From Klenkia marina (GTDB lineage: Bacteria; Actinomycetota; Actinomycetes; Mycobacteriales; Geodermatophilaceae), in NCBI RefSeq assembly GCF_900101025.1, contig NZ_FMUH01000001.1, forward strand, positions 62,001 to 126,000: 64,000 bases of DNA. Reading direction: 5' to 3'. Below are positions 58,045 through 64,000 of this stretch, piece after piece. Position 1 is the first letter of the stretch; every line of letters starts with the position of its first letter. The position numbers were made by a program, and so were the translations under genes. The notes under the pieces are model-generated. The model did no database searches. It saw nothing but the letters and a program-made list of their open reading frames with translations, and was not told the DNA's origin.

Positions 58045-59460
58045 ATGCCGGTCGCCCAGCCCACGCCGCACGACATCGCGCTCATGGCCGGGCGGGCCGG
58101 CTACGTGCTCAAGGCCAACGACCGCGGCCGGTTCACCGTCGCGTCGCCGACCCTGTACCCGCACATGTGGAGCTGGGATGCCGGGTTCGTCGCCCTGGGC
58201 ATCGCCACCGTCTCGGTGCCCCGGGCCCTCGACGAGCTCCGCACGCTGCTGACCGGGCAGTGGGGCACCGGGATGATCCCGCACATCCTGTTCCACTCCC
58301 CCAGCGACTACTTCCCCGACCCGGACCGCTGGCGCACCCAGGTGGCCGCGGCGCGCCCGGCCGGTGTGCTCACCAGCGGCATCACGCAGCCGCCCATCCA
58401 CGTCATCGCGCTGTCGCGGATCCTGCACGACGCCCGGCGGCGGGGCGGGGGCGACCAGGAGCTCGCCGAGCGGTTCGTGCTGGACACCTTCCCGCAGTGG
58501 CTGGCCTGGCACCGGTACCTGGCCACGGCCCGTGACCCCCATGAGCACGGCCTGGTCGAGATCCACCACGGCTGGGAGTCCGGCATGGACGACTCGCCCC
58601 GCTGGGACGCCCCGTACTCCCGGGTGCACCCGGGCGCGATGCCACCGTTCACCCGCCGCGACCTCGCGCACGTCTCCGACCCCTCGCAGCGGCCCTCGGA
58701 CGCCGAGTACGCCCGCTACCTGTGGCTGGTCGAGCAGAAGGTGCTCACCCGCTACGACGACGCGGCCTACCGGGCCACGGGCGACTTCGTGGTCGGCGAC
58801 GTGCTGGTCTCGGCGCTGCTGGCCGCCGCCTCGGACCTGCTCGCCGACATGGGAGCCGAGCTCGGCGCCGACCCGGCCGGCATCGAGGAGTCCCGCGCGA
58901 TCGCCCGCCGGTTCCGCACCGGGGTGCTGCGCACGGTCGACCCGGCCACCGGCCTGGCCCGTGACCTCGACCTGCGCACCGGTGAGCACCTGGACGTCGA
59001 GTCCGCCGCCGGGTTCGCGCCCCTGCTGTGCGGCGGGGACGACGCCCTGCTGCGCCGCCAGCGCGACCTGTTGCTGGGGCCGAGGTGGTGCGGGCACTCG
59101 CGGCTGCGGTGGCCCGTCGTCCCCTCGGTGTCCCCGGCGTCGCCGGCCTTCCGCGAGCGCACCTACTGGCGGGGCCCGCAGTGGCCGGTGCTCAACTGGC
59201 TGATGGCCTGGGCGCTGAACCGGTCGGGCGAGCAGGAGGCGGCCAACGCCCTGCGGCTGGCCGGGCTCGCCCAGCTGGTCGACTGCGACTTCGCCGAGTA
59301 CTACGAACCGCTCACCGGTGAGCAGCTGGGCTCGCGGGACCAGTCCTGGACGGCGGCCATCGCGCTGGACTTCCTCGCCGCCCGCCGTCCCGGTCGCCGC
59401 AGGCACGTGCGCCTGCTGACCGCGGAGCTACCCGCGGTCACCCCCGCCGGCCCCCGCTAG
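58045..59460 (+). CDS. GH63-type hydrolase, probable glucosylglycerate/mannosylglycerate hydrolase
   Basis: A 471-residue (alpha/alpha)6-barrel glycoside hydrolase. YPHMWSWDAGFVALG near residue 38, GITQPPIHV, GWESGMDDSPRWD (likely general-acid Asp, near 180) and YEPLTGEQLGSRDQSWTAA near 420 (candidate catalytic base Glu) match the family of glucosylglycerate hydrolases described in mycobacteria and Thermus. These release glucose or mannose from the compatible solute made under nitrogen or salt stress. The synthesis genes are not in the window. The 3' end overlaps the convergent hydrolase gene by 33 bp. Confidence 0.82.
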   Translation: MPVAQPTPHDIALMAGRAGYVLKANDRGRFTVASPTLYPHMWSWDAGFVALGIATVSVPRALDELRTLLTGQWGTGMIPHILFHSPSDYFPDPDRWRTQVAAARPAGVLTSGITQPPIHVIALSRILHDARRRGGGDQELAERFVLDTFPQWLAWHRYLATARDPHEHGLVEIHHGWESGMDDSPRWDAPYSRVHPGAMPPFTRRDLAHVSDPSQRPSDAEYARYLWLVEQKVLTRYDDAAYRATGDFVVGDVLVSALLAAASDLLADMGAELGADPAGIEESRAIARRFRTGVLRTVDPATGLARDLDLRTGEHLDVESAAGFAPLLCGGDDALLRRQRDLLLGPRWCGHSRLRWPVVPSVSPASPAFRERTYWRGPQWPVLNWLMAWALNRSGEQEAANALRLAGLAQLVDCDFAEYYEPLTGEQLGSRDQSWTAAIALDFLAARRPGRRRHVRLLTAELPAVTPAGPR

Positions 59461-60279
59461 GAACCCCTCGACCGCGTCCGCCAGCGGCCCCAGGACGGCG
59501 GGTGGCAGCGCATGGCCCATGCCCGGGATCCTCACCAGCCGGGCGTCGCCGAACGCGTCGGCCAGGCGCTGCGCGTTGGGCGGCGGGTAGGCCGGGTCGG
59601 CGGGGGCCTCGACCACGAGCACCGGGACGTCGACGGCGGCCAGCTCGGCGCCCCGGGCCAGCCCGCCCTGGTCGGCGACGGCGTGCGGGGTGGCCGGCAG
59701 CAGCCCGCCGGAGTGCGCGGCCACCCGCTGCTCCAGCGCCACCCACTCGCCCGGGTCGACGTCGAGCTGGTCGCCGTTGAGCCGCCGCCAGTGCTCGGCC
59801 CGCCACGCGAGCTCGGCGGCGTCGTCCCGTGGCTCGGCCATGGTGGCCCAGAAAGCCAGCAGCTCGTCCGACGGCGGCGGTGCCGGGTCACCCGCGGCCC
59901 CGCCGAGCGGACCGGTGCAGAACAGCGTGGCGCTCCGCAGCCGGTCGGGGTGGTCGAGCAGCAGCAGCTGGGTGAGCAGGCCGCCCATCGACATGCCGAC
60001 CACGTGCGCGCGGTCGATGGCCAGGCCGTCGAGCACGCCGACGGCGTCGGTGGCCAGGTCGCGCAGGGCGTAGGTGGTCCCCCGCGTCGACCGGCCGGTG
60101 TCGCGGTGGTCGTAGCGCACCACCCGGTGCGTCCGGGCCAGCCGGTCGACCAGCGCGTCGGGCCAGACCAGCCCGGACGACGCCGCCCCCATCACCAGCA
60201 GCACGGCGGGCGCGGCCGGGTCCCCGCGCTCCTCGACCCACAGCTCGACCCCGTCGGCGACCGGCACGGTGCGTTCCAT
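59428..60279 (-). CDS. Alpha/beta hydrolase
   Basis: A 283-residue alpha/beta hydrolase. The oxyanion region is VLLVMGAASSGLVWPD, then RYDHRDTGRST, the nucleophile elbow VVGMSMGGLLTQ (Ser near 95), Asp in VVEAPADPAYPP and His in IPGMGHALPP. The DHRDTGRS motif is typical of actinobacterial esterases or aclacinomycin-methylesterase-like enzymes. ATG 60279. Substrate unknown. Confidence 0.85.
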   Translation of the reverse strand: MERTVPVADGVELWVEERGDPAAPAVLLVMGAASSGLVWPDALVDRLARTHRVVRYDHRDTGRSTRGTTYALRDLATDAVGVLDGLAIDRAHVVGMSMGGLLTQLLLLDHPDRLRSATLFCTGPLGGAAGDPAPPPSDELLAFWATMAEPRDDAAELAWRAEHWRRLNGDQLDVDPGEWVALEQRVAAHSGGLLPATPHAVADQGGLARGAELAAVDVPVLVVEAPADPAYPPPNAQRLADAFGDARLVRIPGMGHALPPAVLGPLADAVEGFLAGAGGGDRG

Positions 60280-60323
60280 GCAGCCGACCGTGCCGGACGC
60301 CGGTGCCGGGCGCGAGCGGTTTC

Positions 60324-61394
60324 TCAGACCTCGGTGGCCAGCAGCTCCGTCAGGTTCGCGTCGACCGCGGCCAGGTAGGCCGGCTCGAACCCGAACAGGC
60401 CGAAGTGGCCGGCGATGCTGGGCAGCACCCGGACCTCCGCGCCCGGGACGAGCTCGGCCTCGCGGCGGCAGTCGCGGGGCGGGAAGAACATGTCCTCGTC
60501 GATCGGCATGACGAAGGTCTTCGCGGTCACCCGGCTCAGCGCTGCGGCGAGGTCGCCGTCGGTGTGCCGGGCGACGTCGCCGCGCTGCCACTTCCAGCCC
60601 ATCGACAGCAGCGCGTTGGGGTCCATGGCGCCGAACACGGCGCGGGTGAACCGTTCCTGGAACTCGGTGAAGGTGTCCCAGCTGGTGTCGGGCAGCTCGA
60701 TGCCCTTCCAGAACCCGGACCGCCAGAACTCGGTCGACAGGCCCATGATCGCCCAGATGTCGGCGTGCCGGGCCAGGCCGGCCGCGACCTCGGTGTGCGA
60801 CGTGTACTCACCCCCGTTCCACCCGGGGTCGGAGGTGATGGCGTCCATGAGGGTCTGGGTGAACAGGAAGTCGTGCGGGGTGTTCTGCGCGGTGCCGGCG
60901 ATGGGGGCTGCCCGCAGCACGGCGTCGGGGTAGCGCACCGCCCACTCGTAGGTCTGCTGCGCGCCCATCGATCCGCCGACGACCAGCGCCCACCGGTCGA
61001 TGCCGAACAGCTCCTGGGTGAGCTGCCGCTGCGCCCGGACGTCGTCCCCGATGCGCACCTTCGGGAACCGCGACATCGCGATGCTGGGGTCGTCGGTGGT
61101 GTGCGGGGACGTCGAGAGCCCGTTGCCGATCTGGTTCACCACGACGATGAAGTACCGCTCCGGGTCCAGCGCCCGGCCCGGCCCGATGTAGACCTGCCAC
61201 CACGTCGCGTGGGTGCCGCTGAACCAGGTCGGGACCAGGATCGCGTTGTCCTTCGCCTCGTTCAGCTGACCGTAGGTGGCGTAGGCCAGCTGGAGGTCGG
61301 GGATCGTGCCGCCCTCCTCCAGGTCGAAGGCGCCCAGGGAGTGCAGGTGGTAGGCGCCCTGCACCTCGGGTGAGTAGAACGGGTTCTCGATCAC
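60324..61394 (-). CDS. MetX-like alpha/beta hydrolase (homoserine O-acetyltransferase superfamily)
   Basis: A 356-residue protein with the triad in VVGGSMGAQQTYEWA (Ser), MPIDEDMFFPP (Asp) and IAGHFGLFGF (His). The overall layout is that of MetX-like proteins, but homoserine-binding residues of true MetX are not evident. It may instead be an esterase or other acyltransferase. The start GTG 61394 is fixed by GAGGAG 6 nt upstream; a start at 61445 would lack a ribosome site. Its neighbour is a MetE-like enzyme, which keeps methionine metabolism open. Confidence 0.75.
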   Translation of the reverse strand: MIENPFYSPEVQGAYHLHSLGAFDLEEGGTIPDLQLAYATYGQLNEAKDNAILVPTWFSGTHATWWQVYIGPGRALDPERYFIVVVNQIGNGLSTSPHTTDDPSIAMSRFPKVRIGDDVRAQRQLTQELFGIDRWALVVGGSMGAQQTYEWAVRYPDAVLRAAPIAGTAQNTPHDFLFTQTLMDAITSDPGWNGGEYTSHTEVAAGLARHADIWAIMGLSTEFWRSGFWKGIELPDTSWDTFTEFQERFTRAVFGAMDPNALLSMGWKWQRGDVARHTDGDLAAALSRVTAKTFVMPIDEDMFFPPRDCRREAELVPGAEVRVLPSIAGHFGLFGFEPAYLAAVDANLTELLATEV

Positions 61395-61489
61395 GAGCAG
61401 CTCCTCGTCGAGCCGGATGGGGTGACGCCGCTCACCATGGCCCATGACCGGCCCGACCGACAGACCTGCCGTCGGGCAGGATCGTGCCC

Positions 61490-62524
61490 ATGCCCCGCCC
61501 GTTGCCGAAGCTGCCCACCACCGTCGTCGGGAGCCTCCCGCAGCCCGGCTGGCTGATCGACCGCGACCGGTTGGGCCACCAGTTCCCGCCGCGGGTGCGC
61601 GCCGCCGAGCTGTGGCGCATCCCGGCCGACCAGCTCCACGAGGCCCAGGACGACGCCACCCTGGTCACCATCCGCGCCCAGGAGGAGGCCGGGCTGGACA
61701 TCATCGGCGACGGCGAGATCCGGCGGGAGTCCTACTCCAACCACTTCGCCACCGCGCTCGAGGGCATCGACCTGGACAACCCGGGCACGGTGCGCAACCG
61801 CTCGGGCCTGGACATCCCGGTGCCGCGGATCAGCGGCCCGATCACCCGGCCCCGCCCGGTGCAGGCCGACGACGTCCGGTTCCTGCGCGCGCACACCGAC
61901 CGGGCCGTGAAGATCACCGTGCCGGGTCCGTTCACGATGGCCCAGCAGGCGCAGGACGACCACTACGGCAGCGACCGCGAGCTGGCCCTGGCCTACGCCG
62001 ACGTCGTCCGCGCCGAGATCGCCGACCTGTTCGCCGCCGGTGCGGACATCGTGCAGCTCGACGAGCCGTGGCTGCAGGCCCGCCCCGACGTCGCCCGGCA
62101 GTACGGCGTCGAGGCGCTGAACCGGGCCCTCGAGGGCGCAGCCGGCACCACGCACGTGCACCTGTGCTTCGGCTACGCCGCGATGGTCGCCGAGCGGCCC
62201 GACGGCTACTCGTTCCTTCCCGAGCTGGCCGACGTCGCGTGCGACGCCGTCTCGGTCGAGACCGCCCAGTCGCACCTGGACCCGACCACGCTGGAGCCCC
62301 TGCGCGGCAAGGGCATCGCGCTGGGCGTGCTCGACCTCTCGACGCCCGAGGTCGAGACGCCCGTGCAGATCGCCGACCGCGTGCGCCGGGCGCTGGACCA
62401 CGTCGACGTCGAGAAGCTGGTGCTCTCCAGCGACTGCGGCCTGAAGTACCTGCCGCGCGAGGCGGCCGCGGGCAAGATGCGGGCCCTGACGACGGCGGCC
62501 GAACTGGTGCGCGGCGAGCTGTAG
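61490..62524 (+). CDS. MetE C-terminal-like (cobalamin-independent) methyltransferase
   Basis: A 344-residue single-barrel protein like the C-terminal half of MetE: PTTVVGSLPQPGWL near residue 8, GLDIIGDGEIRRESY, VQLDEPWLQARPD, VHLCFGYA (His-x-Cys zinc ligands), a Glu in VSVETAQSHLD and the last Cys in SSDCGLKYLPRE. All zinc ligands are present. It lacks the N-terminal folate barrel, so like other short MetE-like proteins it may use a different methyl donor. ATG 61490 or GTG 61484. Confidence 0.85.
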   Translation: MPRPLPKLPTTVVGSLPQPGWLIDRDRLGHQFPPRVRAAELWRIPADQLHEAQDDATLVTIRAQEEAGLDIIGDGEIRRESYSNHFATALEGIDLDNPGTVRNRSGLDIPVPRISGPITRPRPVQADDVRFLRAHTDRAVKITVPGPFTMAQQAQDDHYGSDRELALAYADVVRAEIADLFAAGADIVQLDEPWLQARPDVARQYGVEALNRALEGAAGTTHVHLCFGYAAMVAERPDGYSFLPELADVACDAVSVETAQSHLDPTTLEPLRGKGIALGVLDLSTPEVETPVQIADRVRRALDHVDVEKLVLSSDCGLKYLPREAAAGKMRALTTAAELVRGEL

Positions 62525-62526
62525 CG

Positions 62527-62895
62527 GTGGCCCTGCTGACCTTCGCAGGCAGGCTGACCGCCGACCCGGTCGTCGACCGGTCCGACCGGACCCTGTCCGC
62601 GGAGTTCGTGGTGGCCGAGTCGACCGGGGCCTACGTCCGGGGTGAGTGGGTGCCGCACGCGGTGCCCACCACCCGGTGGGTGCGCACCCCGCACCAGCTC
62701 ACCGACGCGGTGGCCGCCACCCTGCGGTCCGGCGTCCACGTCGTCGTCACCGGCCGCGAGCACACCGAGCTGCGCGGCCGGCACGAGGTGCGGGTGGTCG
62801 AGGCGGTCCGGGTCGGCGTGCTGCTCGCCGCGGAGCAGACGGTCACGGTGCACCCGCACCCCGGGCCGGGCAGCTGGTGGCCCACGGACGTCTGA
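62527..62895 (+). CDS. Small OB-fold-like protein, possibly SSB-related
   Basis: A 122-residue protein starting at GTG 62527, 2 nt after the MetE-like stop. LLTFAGRLTADPVVDRS, a strand AEFVVAES, TTRWVRTPH and VHVVVTGREHTELRGRHEVRVVEA recall the strand order of single-stranded-DNA-binding proteins, though the signature aromatic residues are not clear. The Pro/Trp end PGPGSWWPTDV is distinctive. Tight linkage with the methyltransferase may be simple co-transcription. Confidence 0.5.
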   Translation: MALLTFAGRLTADPVVDRSDRTLSAEFVVAESTGAYVRGEWVPHAVPTTRWVRTPHQLTDAVAATLRSGVHVVVTGREHTELRGRHEVRVVEAVRVGVLLAAEQTVTVHPHPGPGSWWPTDV

Positions 62896-62902
62896 GCCGT
62901 GC

Positions 62903-63484
62903 TCAGCCGGCCCGGGCCTCGGCGACCTGGGCCAGGGCGACGTCGAGCGAGCGGACGGCACCGTCGGGGTCGACCCGGGCCAGCGCGAACGCGGCCACCA
63001 CCAGCGAGGTGCAGGTGTCGGCGAGCGGCCCGGGATCGCGGGCGGGGAACCGCGCTGCCACACCGCGCTCGAACGCCGTCCGCAGCTCGGCGCGGTAGCC
63101 GGCCACGACGGCGCGCACGGCGGCGTCGGCGCCGATCGGCGCGGTGGCCGCGTTGACCAGCAGGCACCCCTGCCCGGCCCCGGCCGGGTCGGCGGCCGCG
63201 ATCGCCGCCCGCAGCCCGTTCAGGTACCCGACCAGCGCGTCGGGGGCGACGACGTCACCGGTCAGGACGGCGAGGCGCGGGCGGACCACCTCGTCGAGGT
63301 AGCTCTGCACGGCGGCGTCGAAGAGCCCCCGCTTGCTGCCGAACGCGTGGTAGATGCTCGACCGGTTCAGCCCCGTGGCGCGCTCGAGCTCGGGCACGGA
63401 GGCGCTCTCGTACCCGTGGGTCCAGAACACGTCGCGGGCCGCACGGACGGCGGTCTCGGTGTCGTAGGCCTGCGGTCGGGCCAT
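62903..63484 (-). CDS. TetR-family regulator, divergent from the DUF1304 gene
   Basis: A 193-residue TetR protein: RDVFWTHGYESASVPELERATGLNRSSIYHAFGSKRGLFDAAVQ at the N-terminus (only the fold is important here), then a small-ligand domain with CLLVNAAT. The shape resembles NemR/AcrR-type repressors. GGAGGA precedes ATG 63484. A 56-bp inverted repeat in the divergent gap contains -10 boxes for both genes, so the protein likely represses itself and the DUF1304 operon. Confidence 0.9.
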   Translation of the reverse strand: MARPQAYDTETAVRAARDVFWTHGYESASVPELERATGLNRSSIYHAFGSKRGLFDAAVQSYLDEVVRPRLAVLTGDVVAPDALVGYLNGLRAAIAAADPAGAGQGCLLVNAATAPIGADAAVRAVVAGYRAELRTAFERGVAARFPARDPGPLADTCTSLVVAAFALARVDPDGAVRSLDVALAQVAEARAG

Positions 63485-63499
63485 GGTTCCTCCTCGTTC

Positions 63500-63555
63500 T
63501 GGACCTTCCGTTGCAGGATAGTCGGCTCGCGCGCTATCGTGCAACGGTCGGTCCA
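63500..63555. promoter_or_regulatory. 56-bp inverted repeat with divergent -10 boxes (TetR operator)
   Basis: The left arm TGGACCTTCCGTTGCAGGATAG (63500-63521, given here in two parts: TGGACCTTCC and GTTGCAGGATAG) matches the complement of the right arm (63534-63555) except at three positions. TATCCT (63520-63515, minus) and TATCGT (63535-63540, plus) lie in the two arms, so one regulator could shut both promoters. Confidence 0.7.
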
Positions 63556-63571
63556 CAACCCGGAGGTCAGC

Positions 63572-63958
63572 ATGGTCGTCGCAGGTCTGGTGCTCGTCGG
63601 CGTCGCTGCCGCGATCCACCTGTACATCTTCGTGCTCGAGTCGCTCGCCTGGACCGGCGAGAAGGCCCGGGCCACCTTCGGCACCACGCCCGCCGAGGCC
63701 GAGGCCACCCGGTCGATGGCCTTCAACCAGGGCTTCTACAACCTGTTCCTGGCCGTCGAGATCGCCGCCGGCATCGTCGTCGTCGCGGCCGGGGCCACCG
63801 CCGTCGGCGCCACGCTGGTGTTCGTCGGCGCCGGCTCGATGGTCGCCGCCGGGCTGGTCCTGCTGACCAGCGACCGCTCCAAGACCCGACCCGCCCTGAT
63901 CCAGCTCACCCCTCCCCTGCTCGGCATCGCGCTCCTCGCGGCCGGGCTCGCCCTCTGA
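63572..63958 (+). CDS. DUF1304 family membrane protein
   Basis: A 128-residue protein with four helices. AAAIHLYIFVLESLAWTGEK near residue 12, FNQGFYNLFLAVEIAAG and the QLTPPLLGI end are typical of DUF1304. CGGAGG lies 6 nt before ATG 63572. Such genes are commonly found with TetR or MarR regulators and a partner enzyme. Function unknown. It is followed by another start at 63973 in the same direction. Confidence 0.87.
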   Translation: MVVAGLVLVGVAAAIHLYIFVLESLAWTGEKARATFGTTPAEAEATRSMAFNQGFYNLFLAVEIAAGIVVVAAGATAVGATLVFVGAGSMVAAGLVLLTSDRSKTRPALIQLTPPLLGIALLAAGLAL

Positions 63959-63972
63959 CAAGGAGACACGTC

Positions 63973-64000
63973 ATGACCGAGAGCACCCAGATCCAGCTGG
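63973..64000 (+). CDS. Start of a downstream gene (partial, unknown)
   Basis: ATG 63973 with AAGGAG about 8 nt upstream opens MTESTQIQL and runs off the window. It is 14 nt after the DUF1304 stop, so it is probably in the same TetR-controlled operon. Nine residues are too few to name it. Confidence 0.5.

Noticed and set aside
55078-59406. A very long open frame on the minus strand, and similar ones at 9234-11375 (+), 13347-15779 (-) and 32358-34154 (+).
   Set aside because: They lie opposite well-recognised genes, are rich in Arg/Gly/His repeats and have no domain. At this GC the non-coding frames stay open by chance. Only 55078-56604 of the first is real (the cyclase).
60324-61394. Annotation as true homoserine O-acetyltransferase (metX).
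   Set aside because: The superfamily triad is present, but residues specific for homoserine binding are not evident, so only a MetX-like label is justified.
61395-61489. Possible methionine or cobalamin riboswitch before the MetE-like gene.
   Set aside because: The gap is about 95 bases and shows only a short CCTGCC/GGCAGG hairpin, with no conserved riboswitch core.

Overview
The window is about three-quarters G+C, codes densely on both strands with many GTG starts and ATGA/GTGA stop-start overlaps, and looks like a chromosomal segment of a high-GC actinobacterium. Several traits fit a soil actinomycete: an F420-type PPOX protein, a DUF222-HNH (13E12-type) protein, kdpF, a septum-formation-family lipoprotein, a PRISE-type reductase, a GH63 sugar-glycerate hydrolase and short or absent 5' leaders. 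Geodermatophilaceae is my best guess, from overall resemblance only. One tRNA (Ala-GGC) is present. I see no rRNA, CRISPR array, prophage or insertion sequence.

Layout. 1-8.4 kb holds the end of an aldose epimerase gene, a PPOX protein, a probable adenine deaminase, DUF1353, a truncated SpoU methyltransferase beside a DUF222-HNH gene with a LexA-like box, a PRISE reductase, a GDPD-like lipoprotein and two divergent nucleotidyltransferases. 8.5-16.6 kb holds tRNA-Ala and the complete potassium system kdpFABC (minus strand), divergent from kdpDE. The gap between them carries helically phased TTGACGC-like repeats. 16.6-24.1 kb holds an M23 peptidase, a DMT transporter and a copper-type operon (zinc-finger membrane anti-sigma, CopC-CopD fusion, YcnI, SCO, membrane protein), divergent from an ECF-type sigma factor. 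24.1-28.4 kb holds phosphate uptake (DUF47-Pit), a drug exporter, and a sulfur-type leader peptide before a TauE/SafE permease. 28.4-38.7 kb is mixed housekeeping: epimerase, SDR, DUF1684, DUF5994, typA, septum-formation lipoprotein, DsbA/MauE, hydrolase, and YceI with MarR.

38.7-49.4 kb is catabolic. A PaoABC-like molybdenum aldehyde oxidoreductase is followed by an acyl-CoA degradation cluster: two acyl-CoA dehydrogenases, two crotonases, a short-chain dehydrogenase, an acyl-CoA ligase and a TetR regulator. One 18-bp palindrome occurs at three promoters of this cluster and defines a likely local regulon. 49.4-64 kb holds a sugar-porter MFS protein, a sortase-type surface protein with a Ser-rich repeat, a second ligase, a K+ channel, a membrane adenylate cyclase, an APC permease with a GH63 glycerate-glycoside hydrolase, two alpha/beta hydrolases, a MetE-like methyltransferase with an OB-fold-like partner, and a TetR-DUF1304 divergon with a large inverted repeat.

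The most interesting unexplained signals are the three-site palindrome of the acyl-CoA cluster, the phased kdp operator with an extra 27-residue membrane peptide, the sigma/anti-sigma/copper operon, and the leader peptide before the sulfur permease.
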